Shown one piece after another: positions 10,845 through 19,355 of a DNA stretch of 64,000 nt. Position 1 is the first letter of the stretch. Each line of letters opens with the position of its first letter. The stretch is from Pollenia angustigena (lineage: Eukaryota > Arthropoda > Insecta > Diptera > Polleniidae), in contig OV884059.1 in the NCBI GenBank assembly GCA_930367215.1, positions 29,813,882 to 29,877,881 on the forward strand. The letters are read 5' to 3'. Below the pieces are notes generated by a model that ran no database searches, was not told the DNA's origin, and worked only from the letters and a program-made list of their open reading frames with translations. Made by a program: the position numbers and the translations under genes.

Positions 10845-12330
10845 ATGCATATTACGACTGAAGTCTTAAAGAATTGTGCTTTGTCGTTGTCTCGTCCTTT
10901 GGCAGCAGTATTTAGATACTCGTACCGGGTAGGAGTTCTTCCTTCTTGCTGGAAGGTGGCCACTGTCGAGCCAATCCCAAAAAAGGATGAGGCTACAAAC
11001 CCTGAAAACTACCGACCAATAGCAATTGGCTTTACGCTAGCGAAAGTCATGGAGAGCATGGTCAATCACCACTTGGAAATTATCTGGATTCTAATTCACT
11101 TTTGTGTGATAGACACGTTTGAGTCGTGTTATTCACCAATTTGGATAGAGCAAAGTGGTTGCTCTAGATATTTCCAAGACGTGTCACACACGATGCACTC
11201 GTTTTAAAGCTTACTGTGTTTGGTGTTGATACTGACATCTCTCGATTTATGTTGAGCGTTCTCAAGGACCGCTCTATACGTGTTTTTATAGATGGATTCT
11301 CATCGGAGGAGTTTCATTTAAATTCAGGGGTACCGCAGGGCGCTCTTCCTTCTCCTACCCTTTTTACTAACGACCTCCTGGGTCTAGCTTCCAATCCTAT
11401 ATATTCTTTTGCAGATGACAGCAGCATTTGTCAATCATTTTCCTTTAATCATAGACCAAGCCTTACTGAGGTTGAAGCTATGAGACAGACTATGAACGAT
11501 ACGCTAAATCATGACCTAACGACAATATCCAAGGGGGTCTTGTAAATAGGGCCGATTTTAATTCTCGTAAGACCCAATGTTGTATGTTGACCAACAGACG
11601 TCTTGTGGAGTCATCTGTATCCATAGGAGGTATAGCTATTGAGAAACCAGTCACTCTTGATGTTCTGGGCATGAAAACTTAATTTGATGTTCGTTGGAAC
11701 CAACATGTTTTTCAAGTGTCAAAAGAAGCATTCATATGTCTGGGTTTCGGTGCAAGATCACTTTTTCTTCTGCCGCCTATATCCGACCGAAAATGGAATA
11801 CAATTCCCATATCAGGGCAGGAGCTTCAAGGGGTATCTTGAGGCTACTGAATCGGGTGCAAAGGAGTACGTTGAAGCTCATCAATGACTTTAGCTTTATT
11901 GACTCATTGGAGCATCGTCGGAATGTGGGTTGTGAGTCATTCACCCTTATTGTACGACTGTTTTGTAATATATTAAAGAAAAAAAGTTCACGTTCTCTTT
12001 AATCTATTACCAAACAGTCGTAGGCGTACCAATATGAGGGTGATTGTTCTATCGATATAACCACGGTGAGTGTTCAGTTGAGATGGGCGAACTCGTCCCT
12101 GAGACGCGGGTGTATATCCGTAGTACTCGCCTTTCGAGCAGATCACATCCATTCGTTGTCGACTGCCCAATGTATCGCTCAATACATTACAGAGAAAATT
12201 CGTTTCTTGGTCGAACTAGCCGTATGTGGAATAGACACCTGGCAGAAGTCGCAGTCGGCTTCAATTTGGAAAAATTCAAGTTAAATGTCCACAAACGCTA
12301 CTCCCTCTTTCCTTCTCCTCAAACCACAAT
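10845..12330 (+). pseudogene. Dead non-LTR retrotransposon (reverse transcriptase and C-terminal end)
   Basis: Broken frames encode, in order, the RT finger block (SCWKVATVEPIPKK, NYRPIAIGFTLAKVMES) at 10845-11080, the palm block with GVPQGA and the catalytic FADD box at 11408-11419, a thumb region, and a C-terminal block near 12120-12300 (SRTSRMWNRHLAE-like) typical of the final part of LINE ORF2. Frameshifts and a partial deletion near 11090-11210 remove the first catalytic aspartate region. The element is 5' truncated with no endonuclease left. It resembles the Jockey/I group; clade is not settled. It lies in the tweety intron in the sense orientation. Confidence 0.85.
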
Positions 12331-12812
12331 GCAATGCAAAAAAAATCTCTTTCTGGTGTGGAATTTCTCGAAGCTCTTATACTTGTTTAGCCGCTCTTCG
12401 GATTTTATTGTCTTATGCATATTTTGGCTAAAACTGGATTTTTCTAAAGAACATGCGATTTTTCTCACGATTATATCACGGGGTATTTGATAATTATGAC
12501 AGGCATGTGCAATTACATATGGATTTTGCATCCGACAAAGCGTCTACAAAATACATATCGTGTAAAAGTGCCTTAACCACAGCGTAGTAAAAAAAATATA
12601 ATACGTTTTGTTGTTGCGGTGTTGTAAATGTACGTTAACTACATTTATAAGAAGAAGTCCTTCTGGTGAAGTATACAATATCTCACCGTGTAGAATAATT
12701 GGCTTTATGTATAGCCTTAATCTTACTCAGTGAACACTTAGGCGGAACCAAAAAGATCCTTTGGGTCGCAGTGCTTATGGCCTTTTCATAATAATAGTGT
12801 AAAATTGTTCAG

Positions 12813-13685
12813 TACACAGAAAAAATTATTGCCGAATTATTTTCAAACAAACGCTTGTTTGAGAAATTTTTTAATTTCTATACATTTTTTTACTGATTCA
12901 AACAATACTTTTGTTTGATTTTTATTTAACCAACAAAAATGTGGACAACTCTTCAAAAATATAATAAACGCGTTATTGGTGTCCAGTTTTCATAATTTTG
13001 TATGAAATATTTAACTCTCTTTAATGTTGTCGTCTTTTTGCATTTTTTTATTTGATCGTAAGCAACACTTCTTTATGTGAAATATAAGAACAACAACAAA
13101 AAGCACACACAGTCTATTTTTGGACGCTTTAAAAAAGTGCAACTATAAGAAAAACAATAGCATTACAAGAAACAAAATCCCGTATTCAATTTTTTAAAAC
13201 TGTTTGGTTAAATACATCAAATACAAAAATAGAATGATGACGAAAAACGTATCGAGCCGGTCTGCTGCCGTTTTTGGTTACATTTCTTCTTTAGCAAAGG
13301 AAAGGATACAGCAACAGAGAGTGATAAAGAAAAACATTGTGTTGTGTGTATAAATAAGACTTCGTTTAAAAATTTTTCCAACAAAAAAAATGTGTCTCAA
13401 AGCCAGCCGGCGGCTCTGCTCTGCTGTCATCTTCTCACACAGGGCTTATTTGTGTGCACTTTTTTTTTTTTTTTTTTTTTGAAATTTAGTATATGAATTT
13501 CAGTAAACATTTTGTTTGATTCAGTTAAATTATTTGTTTGAAAAAATCAGTGTTTTTTTTCAATAAACAAAATGCAAATAAATTGTTTGAATATGCAAAT
13601 TTGTTTATAGGACCGATTTCAGACAAAAAATTGTTTGATTCTACAAATTTTTTGTTTAAATTGGAAAAACAATTTTTTTTGTGTA
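12813..13685. mobile_element. Probable MITE with TTTGTTTGA subterminal repeats
   Basis: TACACAGAAAAAATTATTG on the left is matched by the complement of CAATTTTTTTTGTGTA on the right. Inside both ends, copies of TTTGTTTGA/TCAAACAAA cluster (several at 12845-12925, more at 13500-13670). The middle is unrelated A+T-rich sequence. No clean target duplication; family unknown. Confidence 0.55.
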
Positions 13686-13750
13686 GTGGCATTAATTCAA
13701 ATGTAGTCATCGGAAGGTTGTAATACATTTGGTAGTGTGACAGTTTCAAT

Positions 13751-14284
13751 CAGTGTTCGAAAATAAACAGCACATTATTTAACGTTCGGCTCACACACCC
13801 AGGAACGATATATATTTTTTTAGTGATTGTGTAGACATACACAACCCTTAATACCGTTCGTAACTATTTTCAAGAAAGAACCGAACATTATATATTCGTT
13901 AGAAAACAAAACAATTGTAGTGATACTTTAGACAAACATTATATTTTAATGTTCTATAATGTTTTTTTCGTGTGTGTATTTTGTTTTTGTAAAAAATGTT
14001 TAGTTTTTTTTTCACCAGCCAAAAGGGACGAACATTAACGAGCCGAACCGAACACATTGATGTTTGTGGATTTTCAAAAAAAAAAACCGAACGGAATTAA
14101 ATGTTCACATCTTTTGTTGAGTTTGAAAAAAACAGTAATATTTTTGTGTTCGAAAGATGACTAACAGGGAAACGTTATTTTTTATAATGATTTTCTACAC
14201 AAACACTATTAGCGACTGTGTTTTCTACAAATCTACCGAACCGAACATTAAGAAACGATATTTAGTGTTTATTTTCGAACACTG
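13751..14284. mobile_element. hAT MITE with exact 8-bp duplication
   Basis: An 18-bp perfect inverted repeat, CAGTGTTCGAAAATAAAC and GTTTATTTTCGAACACTG, bounds 534 bp. The 8 bp before it (GTTTCAAT, 13743-13750) recur exactly after it (14285-14292). The CAGTG start and 8-bp duplication identify a hAT-superfamily element. Subterminal words such as CCGAACATTA and CCGAACCGAAC recur, as expected for hAT transposase binding. There is no ORF, so it is non-autonomous. Confidence 0.93.
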
Positions 14285-14309
14285 GTTTCAATACAGTTTT
14301 AATTTTTAT

Positions 14310-14990
14310 TTGTATTCACCTCAGACCCCATAAAGTATATACATACATATGTATATTCTGGCTGCTTGAGTAATTTTGAGTCGATTTAGCTATGTCCGTC
14401 TGCCTGTCCGTCTGTTGAAAACACGCTCACTTTCGAAAAACTCAAAGGAAATTAACAAACTTGGTGTCAAATTTCTTGTAGTTATGCTAAGCAGTTTGGG
14501 ATTGAAATTTAGCAAAATCGGTTCAGTATGATCAGAGCTATTAATCAAAATGTGGAACCACCACCTTTAAAAATTGATAATTTTGTTACAAAAACTAACA
14601 TAAATAGTGGAACAATGCACGTAATGATATAAGATTTTGCAAAAGTTCATTTTATTCGACTGGAAATCATTAATTATGCTATCAGAATAAAATTGAATAC
14701 TTCACAGTTTTATAGGACTAGAAATAACACTTATAATTTCGTGATGATTGGTCCACAATTTACTATAGGCCCCATATAAAGCCCACTCTGATAAATTAAT
14801 TAAATACGCCTAAAACCGTAGCAGATATATTTGTTGTGGTAAATTTTCTTCCAACTAAGTTTCATATGGCCAGAAAAATGTTACTTAATTTTTCGATATA
14901 CGGTCCATAGTCAACTTAGGTCCCATATTAAGCATCCTTCTGAAATTCACTGTAAACGCTAAAACTAATTTCACCGCTGTTTTGAAATTT
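14310..14990 (+). mobile_element. DINE-1-like fragment
   Basis: CTCAGACCCCATAAAGTATAT followed by TTTAGC.ATGTCCGTCTG and then GAAAACACGCTCACTTTCG matches the 5' body of the fuller element at 35630-36711. The terminal hairpins are missing. DINE-1/INE-1 elements are Helentron-related and abundant in flies. Confidence 0.75.
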
Positions 14991-15134
14991 ATTGAAATTT
15001 ATGTTTTTTAATACGAGAAATAACTCTGCAGTAAGAATGAGTAAAGAGGCCTAATAGAAGTCCTTATTAAGCCCTCCTTGCTGCATTCCATACTTATTTA
15101 TTTTTACACAAGTTGTCATTCGGTGCAAACCCTT

Positions 15135-15550
15135 CTATTAGAAAATGGCTTTATCTCTCATTTCAGTTCCGGAGACACTAAAGTTAGGTATTGAAATCTG
15201 TCTTCGCATAATAAAGTTTTTCTGCGTGGCGGCCTGCGGCCGTGCTTAGGGGTTTTTTCCTCCAGTAGGACGCGGCAGGTGGCTTCGCTGATAAAGTTTT
15301 CCTGCGTGCGTCACAAGAACAAAAAAATGTTTTTCAATGATCACTTAGAATTTCCCCTTTTACAGAATGTTTACACCATGCAAAACAATATTCTGAAAAA
15401 ATATGGCTTTATCTCTCATTTGCGAAAAAAATATGGCTATCTCTCATTTCGCAAAATTTTAAATATGACCTTACCTCTCAATGATTGGGCAATAAGGCCA
15501 TTATGGCTTTATCCCCCATTCAATTGAGCAATAAAGCCATCATGGCCTTT
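15135..15550. repeat. Degenerate repeats of GGCTTTATCTCTCATTT
   Basis: ATGGCTTTATCTCTCATTT-like words occur at about 15144, 15402, 15431 and, more diverged, 15460-15520, with an inverted pair TAAGGCCATTATGGC / GCCATCATGGCC nearby. Just upstream, at 15222-15300, ATAAAGTTTTTCTGCGTG is directly repeated around a GC-rich core (GGCCTGCGGCC). The unit is irregular and the origin unclear. Confidence 0.6.
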
Positions 15551-16831
15551 AAAGCACCCACCCCTCCCCCCCTTTGGAAGGTCTTTCAAAAAGAAATTTA
15601 TACTTTTTAGAAGTTATACGTCTGAAGGCAGGATATCCTACTAGATTCCTTCAAAAAGGCCTGCCGCGTGCAGTCCTTTCAATATTTACCGCTGGGTATG
15701 AGCATGATTTATTTTAAGTTACAAACACCTTCATGAAAATTATTTTTATATTTTCAATTGTAAAGATATGACTTTTACCATTTTATTAGACAAATTACAG
15801 CTTATAAAAGTTAAGTGATTTTGTTTTTTTTTTTTAATGTTAGTTTAAAGATATATATTATTGCGTGTATATGTATGTATGTATGTAGTTTTCTGTTTTA
15901 ATCATTTTTAACTCTTCAAAGTTTGTTTGTTTCTGTTTTTTTCTCTGTTTATTAAGATTTTTTTTATTATTTTCTTATTTAAGGATGCTGTATTTGTTAT
16001 CAAGTCCCGGTTAACACAGTTTTCCTTATTTTTATATGTATTTGTCGAACTAGTTCATTCGATTTGTTTACAACTCCTAGAAAAACATAAAGTTTTCTTT
16101 TGATTATCCAGGTTTTAAAACCGTAAACAGTTTATTGAACACATATAAGGAAAGAGGTCATCATACCTACTATGTGTAAACACTGATGCGAAAAATTATA
16201 GCAAATGGGGTTTTTTTAACTACAGGAATTGGGGTAATAAAAGTTGAAATAAGCACAAACCTTGCATTAGTTAAAAGTACATTAAAAACGCTCTTACTTT
16301 TTATTTCTGGCAGTCTGTAAATTTCCTCTGCACTATTTTTTTATATTTCCCCTGGAAAATCTATTAAATTGTTTCTACCACACGTTTTACTATCACTTTC
16401 AATAAACAATATTATGAGCTCACTAAGAAAACTTAACGATATTCATTCAATAAATATAAATTAAAACAAAAACCATAAAAACATTTTGTACTTCATTTCA
16501 CATTAGGAGCAGCTTATTCTCATAATAAATAGTTGCCTTTAAAAAAGTATGTAGTTCATTTTTAAAAAGATGTGGCCTACTTTTGAGAAAACAAACGGGG
16601 TTTATTTATTTATTAAACAGGATCAACCTCCTTTTGTATTAATTTATTATTTATATTAGTTTATGTTTAATATTTACCTTAATATGTGCACTTAAAATCA
16701 AATATATAAAAGACAATAATCGTTTGTACATAGAAATATAAATACATAAACATTCACATGCATAAAACATTAATTACTGTCATGAATCAAAATTTTGATT
16801 TTAACTTGTAACGTCTCTTTCTGCCTCTTAG
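15551..16831 (+). other. Tweety intron, no element recognised
   Basis: A+T-rich sequence with T runs and (TATG)n microsatellite near 15870. No exon, transposon end or RNA gene could be supported. It ends at a good acceptor (CTCTTTCTGCCTCTTAG) for the exon at 16832. Confidence 0.6.
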
Positions 16832-16964
16832 ATCTTCGGGTCACCACACTTTAGGTCGCTTGCCGTCACATCAGCAACCGAGCTATATGCCTGGTCCAAA
16901 TAACGGCAAATATGCTACACTTAGCAAACAATGTAAGACTTTGGAAGCCAACGATTTTTACTGA
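16832..16964 (+). CDS. tty: Tweety alternative distal terminal exon
   Basis: The acceptor CTGCCTCTTAG ends at 16831. The first base completes the same split AG|A codon that the proximal exon at 4720 completes, so the donor at 4635 can join either exon in frame. The exon encodes 43 residues (HHTLGRLPSHQQ..., KYATLSKQCKTLE, ending NDFY) and stops at UGA 16962-16964. Spliced to the upstream exons, the visible protein is 335 residues. The reading frame stays open after the UGA (next entry), so this stop may be leaky or removed. Splicing across 12.2 kb is inferred from phase and sequence, not seen in transcripts. Confidence 0.85.
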
Positions 16965-18668
16965 GATTCGCTTGCCTGCAGCATTAATGCAGGCAATAGC
17001 AGTGTTCGACTTAATAGCATAACCGCCTCCAATGGTATTGGAAGAAATTCAATTAAAAGTATGTTTGCATCAGCCACTTTGCCGCGTTCGGCTGGCTCTT
17101 CGCTTCGTTCCGTATTGTCCGCTCAAACTTCAAACACCGTTTGCAGATCAACTGGCAATGGCTTGGATCTGGATGATGATAAGGACCCTCGGGATGTCAC
17201 AAACAATAGTTTCAATCGTTTTGATCCCAAATACATTAGCATAGGTCCCAAAGCGGTGAGAGGCAATAATAATTTAAGTGTGCTAGCTGCTGCTACAGCC
17301 AACAAGTGTGCTACATTAGGACGACCACATGGGGGTCGTTACGGAGGATCCTTAAAGGGTACTAGTCCTTCTCCTAATTTACGTAGTGCCAAGACTCCCT
17401 CAATTTCGACTGTTTCCAAAGATTATTTCCCTCAGCCCGATTGTATACCGCAAACATATGTGAGCAGTACTACAGAAATGCTTGTGCCTCAAGCGACTCA
17501 GCCACCACCTCCACCATTGCCACCGCCAAAACCCAAGAATACATTCACAGATATTCCGGGTACTACGGGTGTAGGCAGTTCGTATGCCAAAGAACTACAA
17601 ATGCAATTGCAAATTCAACAGCAGCAGCAGCAACAGCAACAACAGCAGCAGCAATATCAATTGCAAGAGATACAACCAGTAACTGTAACACCAACCGTGC
17701 AGCGGCCATTAACAGTTCAGCATCATCCACCGACAACTCATATTCTGCCCCCGTCAGCGGTTTACAGTATTGAAAGCTCCAGTTATAATCAGCAACAACA
17801 GCAGCAGAACGAACCTCCTCCCCTTCCGCCGCCACAAAACATACCCTCCATTACTTCACGACCTCTACCTCCACAACCAGTAGCCGCACCAGCTCCACCT
17901 CCACAACTTCCTCGCTCATTGAATCCAAATTCAATTGTTAATCAGCCTTTGCCAGAAATTCCCACACACCAAAGTCAGCAGACACAACCTGCCCCTCCAC
18001 CTATTCAACAATCAAAAATATCACCACAGCCTCTGTGTGCTGCCAATCTAAATCAGTACCGTTCTCTTCAAAGACCACAACAACAGAAATTGCAGCTACC
18101 AGCACAAACTCAGACAACGTCTCAGCAGCAACTGAATCAATTGAACCAAACTCAGCCTCAAATCCAACTGCAACCACCTAGTCTACCACCTAAAAATCGT
18201 AACAAATCGCGAGAGCCCAACTCGAATATCCAGCAAATGCAGACTCTACCTCCCAAATCGAATAGTTTGCGCCATCCTCAGGTGGCTTCAAGCAACTACG
18301 ATCAGGAAAGAGATCGCGAGCGTGACAGAGAAAGGCAGAGGGAACGAGATCGTGATCGAGAAAAACATGAACGTTCCCGGCGCTCTGAGACTTTGGATAA
18401 TGCGCGTTCAAACGCCGCCTACATGGATCACCATTCCACTTCAGTCAGAAAACAACATTCTTATGAAACCTCACAGCCATCAAGCTATCATCAACGCCAT
18501 CCTGCAGCAACAACGCCAAATAACAACTACCATTCTACAATCTTAACAAAACAACAACATCAACAACAGTTGCTGGTTGAAGCCCATCAGCAACAGATGT
18601 ACTATCGCTCGCTAAAACGTGGCGGATCTCAAGCCAACAATGATATGTATTCAATGACAGAGTTGTAG
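16965..18668 (+). CDS. tty: 567-codon in-frame extension after UGA (readthrough or micro-intron candidate)
   Basis: Directly after the UGA at 16962-16964 the same frame is open for 567 codons to UAG at 18666-18668. The first methionine is only at 17061, yet the 32 codons before it are also open and of similar composition, so a separate start there is less natural than continued translation. The product is a disordered tail: a Ser/Asn-rich start, PPPPPLPPPKPK at about 17506-17535, a polyglutamine tract at about 17618-17662, more PPP/QQQ blocks, and an Arg/Glu/Asp-repeat (RDRERDRE-type) at 18301-18370, ending SMTEL. Proline runs could bind SH3 or WW domains. Alternative: a 60-nt intron, 16933-16992, would delete the UGA and keep frame. 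Confidence 0.7.
   Translation, partial: DSLACSINAGNSSVRLNSITASNGIGRNSIKSMFASATLPRSAGSSLRSVLSAQTSNTVCRSTGNGLDLDDDKDPRDVTNNSFNRFDPKYISIGPKAVRGNNNLSVLAAATANKCATLGRPHGGRYGGSLKGTSPSPNLRSAKTPSISTVSKDYFPQPDCIPQTYVSSTTEMLVPQATQPPPPPLPPPKPKNTFTDIPGTTGVGSSYAKELQMQLQIQQQQQQQQQQQQQYQLQEIQPVTVTPTVQRPLTVQHHPPTTHILPPSAVYSIESSSYNQQQQQQNEPPPLPPPQNIPSITSRPLPPQPVAAPAPPPQLPRSLNPNSIVNQPLPEIPTHQSQQTQPAPPPIQQSKISPQPLCAANLNQYRSLQRPQQQKLQLPAQTQTTSQQQLNQLNQTQPQIQLQPPSLPPKNRNKSREPNSNIQQMQTLPPKSNSLRHPQVASSNYDQERDRERDRERQRERDRDREKHERSRRSETLDNARSNAAYMDHHSTSVRKQHSYETSQPSSYHQRHPAATTPNNNYHSTILTKQQHQQQLLVEAHQQQMYYRSLKRGGSQANNDMYSMTEL
16972..16996 (+). promoter_or_regulatory. RNA hairpin 8 nt after the UGA stop
   Basis: TTGCCTGCA (16972-16980) pairs perfectly with TGCAGGCAA (16988-16996) around a 7-nt loop. 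It starts 8 nt after the UGA. Stable stem-loops just downstream of a stop are known to raise readthrough in fly headcase and other genes; a role here is inference. Confidence 0.55.
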
Positions 18669-19355
18669 GAATGCGCCTGCTGTGGCGGTGGTGTCGATAT
18701 TGTGAGACGCACAAAGTGTTCCACGATTTCGAATGCCTCTGCCGCAGCAATGGGCAATAGTTCATGTGTAGCTCCCATACCTCTGCCCCCTAAGAAACAC
18801 CAACGTTCCTCTTCGAGTGGCAGAGAACCTCGAGAATCGGCGGTATCCGCCTCATATAACGCAAACAAATGTGAAGACCACGAATACGATGAATATTGCC
18901 CCGGAGCGTATGAGCCTCAAACGCCCCATCAGCAGGGATCGCGACAATCTCACCTCTCTACCGGCATCTCTTCCTCATCATCAAAAAATCATCAGCAGAG
19001 ATCAGCCACATTCGATGTGGCCGATGCTCGTGACTACGAGCTTAAACGTTTGGGGAATAGAAGATCCCAGTCGCAAAACGCTACCAATTTAAAGCAAGCA
19101 CGTAATGGTGGTCTTATCGTCAGTAGCGGCGGCGATCATCATCGGGGAGAGCGCACTCATGATCGTGAGCGTAGTCGCAGTGATCATCGTATTGCCAGCT
19201 ATGCCTGCGATGACACCTCCTTGGCCATGAGTCATGCCTTCAGTGGGAATGTGGGAAATGGTGGTGTCTCACATCATCACAGCCATCACCAGCAGCAAAT
19301 GCAGCAACAACAACATCGGCAACAACAACGGCGTGAAAAAACATTTAAAGTATGA
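18669..19355 (+). CDS. tty: 228-codon second in-frame extension after UAG
   Basis: After the UAG at 18666-18668 the same frame continues for 228 codons to UGA 19353-19355. It opens with a cysteine-rich block (ECACCGGGVDIVRRTKCS), then Pro/Ser (PIPLPPKKHQRSSSS), acidic-tyrosine, Arg-rich and finally His/Gln blocks (HHHSHHQQQ). The composition continues the style of the previous segment, and no splice pair that would bypass the UAG in frame is obvious. If translated with the upstream exons it would make a very long cytoplasmic tail. Alternatives: an unseen intron, an error at one base, or a pseudogenised tail. Confidence 0.6.
   Translation, partial: ECACCGGGVDIVRRTKCSTISNASAAAMGNSSCVAPIPLPPKKHQRSSSSGREPRESAVSASYNANKCEDHEYDEYCPGAYEPQTPHQQGSRQSHLSTGISSSSSKNHQQRSATFDVADARDYELKRLGNRRSQSQNATNLKQARNGGLIVSSGGDHHRGERTHDRERSRSDHRIASYACDDTSLAMSHAFSGNVGNGGVSHHHSHHQQQMQQQQHRQQQRREKTFKV

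Noticed and set aside
11090..11210. Separate insertion in the LINE at 10.8-12.3 kb
   Set aside because: The stretch keeps scrambled RT-like residues and lacks inverted ends or duplications; frameshift and small deletion explain it better.
17441..17773. 110-codon overlapping + ORF and minus-strand ORF at 17563-17835
   Set aside because: Shadows of the CAG/CAA-rich tail; repeated trinucleotides keep several frames open.
17061..18668. Independent 535-residue gene starting at the methionine 17061
   Set aside because: The frame is continuous with the tweety exon back to the UGA, with no promoter, acceptor or start context at 17061.
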